Assembly: GCA_016711225.1 (NCBI GenBank) | Contig: JADJTK010000052.1 | Coordinates: 558,001 to 622,000 of the forward strand | Source of the DNA: Opitutaceae bacterium | Lineage (GTDB): Bacteria; Verrucomicrobiota; Verrucomicrobiia; Opitutales; Opitutaceae | DNA: 64,000 nt | Reading direction: 5' to 3' | In this document: positions 61,248 through 64,000 of the stretch, one piece after another | Layout: every line of letters begins with the position of its first letter | Numbering within the stretch: position 1 is the first letter of the stretch | The notes under the pieces: model-generated | Database searches by the model: none | The model's input: the letters and a program-made list of their open reading frames with translations, nothing else | What the model was told of the DNA's origin: nothing | Position numbers and translations under genes: made by a program

Positions 61248-61361
61248 GATGGAGGTCAAACGGAGGACGGATGACGGAAGACGGAGGACGGACGGAACGG
61301 GAACCGTTCCGCTCCGGCGGAGGGCGGAGGCCGAGCTGGAGCTCGGCGCGCACAGGAGTTG

Positions 61362-64000
61362 CTACGGGGTGCTGGTGAGGCGGAGGCGAAGGAAGCGACG
61401 CGGGACTGTGCCCATCGCCACGGCATCCTGCGCGGTGATCGAGCCGGAGCCGGCGGTGTAGGTGCGACCGGACACGGCGGTCCACGTGATGAGGTCGGGG
61501 CTGCTTTCGAGGATGTAGGTCAGGTCGCTCGCGGTGGCGCGGCGGGGGAAGGTGAGCGTGAGGACGCGGGCGTCGCCGGAGCCGGTGGTGCCGAGGACGA
61601 TCGGGTTGGCGATCGGACCGCGGGCGGGGAGTGCGAAGGCGTAGCGGGCGAGGTTGGTGAGGCCGCAGCGATCGGGGTCGGCGTTGGGACCGGAGATGGT
61701 GTCGTTGGTCAGGTCGGTGCCGGTGAAGTTGGCGGCGCGCCAGGCGGCGTAGTCGGCGGCGGGCAGCGCGAACGCGCCGAGGGCGGGCGGCGTGGCGTAG
61801 GTGTCACCGAGGAAATCGGTGGTGCTCAGCGCGTGGGCGGCGCCAGCGGCGAGGGCGGGGCTGCCGATGCGGAGGCGATAATCGCCGAGCAGGGCGGAGA
61901 CGAAGAGCGGATCGGCGCCGTAGAGGCCGCCGGTCTCGGCGACGGGGAGCGAGGGCGTGGACTGCGCGGGGTTGATGATGTTGTACCAAAGGTTGCGCGC
62001 GAAGGAGAACGTGGTGGGCGAGGTGTTGGAGCCGACGTTGACGAAGGTCGAGAGGTCGCCGCGGTCGTAGTGGACGATGTTGTTGGCGACGGTGTTGTTG
62101 CCGCAGGCGGCGAAGGTGTAGGAGCCATTCGAGACCGTCTCCTGCAGGATGCGTATGACCCAGTTGTGTGGGGACACGATGGTGTTGTTGACGGCGGCGC
62201 AGTCGACGGCGCCGACGAAGGCCAGCGGGGCGTCGGAGCCGATGAAGACGTTGGCGACGACACGGATGTCGCGCGCCTCGTAGTTGACCGCCGGTGGCGC
62301 GGCGAGCGCGGGGCGGAAGAACTCGTAGCCGGTGCTGCCGCCGATGTTGAGCGTGCGCGCGCCGCACTCCTCGAACCAGTTGGCGCGGATCTCGATGGCG
62401 GAGCTGCCGCCCTTGGACTGGACGGCGTTGGTGCCGGCGCGGGTGAAACGATTGCGCGCGATCAGGCCACGGTGGCAGCCCACGTGGTCGATGCCGCTGC
62501 CGCCGGAGCTGCCGTCGGCGATCTCGCAGTCGAGGACGAAGTAGTCGTTCACGCCGGAGAGCTTGAGGCCGTCCTGGTTGCCGCCCGTGCCGATGTTGTG
62601 GATGCGGAGGCCGCGGAAGACGACGTGGCGGGTGGCGTCCTCGTTGTTGGTGTCGCCGCCGTCGTCGCAGTTGATGCCGTTGTCGGAAGCGCCGGTGATG
62701 TCGAGGTCGTGGAGTACGAAGTAGCGCACGCGAGTGACGTGGAGGCTCTCGCCGCCGCCGGAGATGACGGGGCGGGCTTCGCCCGGTGCGCCGCCGATCC
62801 AGATCGGCGCGGCGGCGGTGCCGGCGAGGTTGGAGAGATAGGTGCCGCCGGAGTAGGTGCCGGCATGGATCCGCACGGCGGTGCCGGGTGTGGCGGACGC
62901 GGCGGCGCGGGCGATGGTGCGGAAGGGTGCGCCGAGGGAGCCGTTGCCGGTGGTGTCGTTGCCGGTGGTGGCGACGTGGAGCTCGCGGGCGGGCGTGAGG
63001 CCGCTCTCGAAGGTTTCGCCGATGGCGGCGAGGGCGACGCGGTTGCCGCCGCCGGAGCGATTGATCAGCGAGAGCGCGAGGCCTTCGATGGTGACGAGGC
63101 CGTCGGCATCGGCGACGACGGTGCCGGACTGCACGACGGTGCCGGTGGCGAGGGCGGTGTTGGTCCAGCGGAACGCCGCGCCGGGCGCGATGGCCAGTTG
63201 TTGGACACGGCGCGGGGTGAGGCTGACGGTGCACGAAGTGGACGGCGCGGTCTGGACGACGCCCATGGTCATCGCCCACGCGAGGGGGGTGTCGATGATG
63301 TCGGCAGTGTGCCAGAAGAGGAAGGCGTTGAGCTGGCCGGAGGCGGCGCCGTCGGCCGGGTCGCCGTTGCCGAAGTTGTCGTCGAGACTGCAGCGGGTGA
63401 AGGCAGGCAGCGACTGGTCGGTGCGGATGTCGATGGGGTTGATCGCCTGTTCGCGCACGCCGTTGATGTTGGGGGGGCAAATCGCGCGTTGGTTGTGACC
63501 GCTCTGGCCCCAGTGGAAGATGTGGGGGCGTTTGGTGTCCTGGAGCGCGCGGGCGAATTTCGCGGCCTGGGACCAGCCGATGGCGGAGTCGTTTTTGCCG
63601 TTGGAGAAGGTGAGGAAGGGGATGTCCTGCGCGATGTGGTGGCGGAGGTACCAGTCGTCGTCGAACCACGAGAACGCGGGGGTGACGCCGTCCTCGAAGA
63701 GGATGTTCCAGGCGAGGTCGCCGTAGCTGCCTACGTACGAGCTGAGGAAGGTGGGCGACTCGGCGGGGATGTGGACGCCGACCCAGGAGTTGCACCAGGC
63801 CACGCGGTCGGCCTGGCGAAGCGAGTACATGATGGAACCTGAGCCGCCCATCGAAACGCCGGAGAGGATGGTGCGCGAACGGTCGACGTTCCACTTGCTG
63901 GCGACGAAGTCGAAAAACGCGTTGATGCGGTTCTGGGTGTAGGGGCGCACGACGCCGCCCTGCCAGTTGGCCAACGAGCGCGCGACGAGGCCGCTGCGCT
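61362..64000 (-). CDS. Secreted esterase / beta-helix fusion with shared C-terminal module, 5' partial
   Basis: The frame is open to the right edge of the window (GLVARSLANWQGGVVRPYTQ), so the N-terminus and signal peptide are missing. Counting from the TTG at 63974, residues about 5-300 are an alpha/beta-hydrolase with nucleophile elbow LSGVSMGGSGSIMYSL, acid in FSNGKNDSAIGW and histidine in GQSGHNQRA, close to the esterase at 38759. A right-handed beta-helix follows (about 335-725: HVATTGNDTTGNGSLGAPFR, IHAGTYSGGTYLSNLAG, then repeated turns). The shared module ends it (from YAAWRAANFTGTDLTNDTIS). It continues the pairing of esterase and lyase-like fold seen in the neighbouring gene. Confidence 0.87.
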   Translation of the reverse strand, partial: RSGLVARSLANWQGGVVRPYTQNRINAFFDFVASKWNVDRSRTILSGVSMGGSGSIMYSLRQADRVAWCNSWVGVHIPAESPTFLSSYVGSYGDLAWNILFEDGVTPAFSWFDDDWYLRHHIAQDIPFLTFSNGKNDSAIGWSQAAKFARALQDTKRPHIFHWGQSGHNQRAICPPNINGVREQAINPIDIRTDQSLPAFTRCSLDDNFGNGDPADGAASGQLNAFLFWHTADIIDTPLAWAMTMGVVQTAPSTSCTVSLTPRRVQQLAIAPGAAFRWTNTALATGTVVQSGTVVADADGLVTIEGLALSLINRSGGGNRVALAAIGETFESGLTPARELHVATTGNDTTGNGSLGAPFRTIARAAASATPGTAVRIHAGTYSGGTYLSNLAGTAAAPIWIGGAPGEARPVISGGGESLHVTRVRYFVLHDLDITGASDNGINCDDGGDTNNEDATRHVVFRGLRIHNIGTGGNQDGLKLSGVNDYFVLDCEIADGSSGGSGIDHVGCHRGLIARNRFTRAGTNAVQSKGGSSAIEIRANWFEECGARTLNIGGSTGYEFFRPALAAPPAVNYEARDIRVVANVFIGSDAPLAFVGAVDCAAVNNTIVSPHNWVIRILQETVSNGSYTFAACGNNTVANNIVHYDRGDLSTFVNVGSNTSPTTFSFARNLWYNIINPAQSTPSLPVAETGGLYGADPLFVSALLGDYRLRIGSPALAAGAAHALSTTDFLGDTYATPPALGAFALPAADYAAWRAANFTGTDLTNDTISGPNADPDRCGLTNLARYAFALPARGPIANPIVLGTTGSGDARVLTLTFPRRATASDLTYILESSPDLITWTAVSGRTYTAGSGSITAQDAVAMGTVPRRFLRLRLTSTP

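Noticed and set aside
52731..61274. Very long plus-strand Gly/Val/Glu-rich frames (891 and 916 residues) opposite the array
   Set aside because: They mirror the minus-strand secreted proteins with signal peptides and catalytic motifs; the mirror frames have neither.
14278..64000. Type IX secretion CTD or PEP-CTERM identity for the shared module
   Set aside because: It lacks the PEP motif plus terminal hydrophobic helix and basic tail, and does not show recognisable type IX CTD motifs; no por/gld/sov-like or exosortase gene is in the window.

Overview
The window comes from a GC-rich genome that looks like Verrucomicrobiota, most likely Opitutaceae. The reasons are the TonB-dependent receptor with an LSPFEV-type motif after its signal peptide, the very large secreted carbohydrate-active proteins, the XylR/LacI regulators, and the near absence of Shine-Dalgarno sites before the secreted-protein genes. 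This placement is an inference from gene content.

Layout. 1-6.3 kb: the end of a sodium-pump decarboxylase beta subunit with a strong terminator, a small membrane protein, a VapBC-type toxin-antitoxin pair, a polytopic membrane protein of the LIC_10190 type and a SpoU/TrmH-type RNA methyltransferase. 6.6-11.8 kb: an AraC/XylR-type regulator whose N-terminus appears frameshifted, followed by a 1202-residue TonB-dependent receptor. 12.5-14.1 kb: a HutF-like amidohydrolase that has lost several catalytic residues. 14.3-64 kb: an array of secreted proteins, nearly all on the minus strand. It is interrupted by two LacI-type regulators (26.3-28.4 kb) and by a three-gene cassette at 42-44.3 kb (membrane methyltransferase, C_GCAxxG_C_C protein, TetR regulator with an operator).

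The main feature is this array. Fifteen genes (three of them split by frameshifts) plus two decayed remnants end in the same C-terminal module of about 128 residues. It runs from a YA[TA]WR..NF start, through a calcium-loop-like DPDG.GLTN segment and an LPARG turn, to a beta-rich half with ESSTDL.TW and an invariant RRFLR[LV]RVT.P terminus. The parts in front differ: pectate-lyase-like beta-helices, a PL1-type pectate lyase, a GDSL esterase fused to an exo-rhamnogalacturonan-lyase-like region, alpha/beta-hydrolase esterases, beta-propellers, FN3 and Ig domains. The locus therefore looks like a pectin/rhamnogalacturonan depolymerisation system whose secreted enzymes share one C-terminal tag, with glycan import by the TonB receptor and control by the XylR/LacI regulators. 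The shared tag could be a sorting, anchoring or scaffold module. No cognate sorting machinery is visible in the window.

The array also shows active remodelling. There are gene 'ghosts' (orphan signal peptides and orphan tails), a 123-bp perfect duplication at module ends, six copies of a REP-like palindrome in the spacers, GGACGGA-type polypurine spacers and several single-base frameshifts. Some frameshifts may be assembly errors in GC runs rather than biology.
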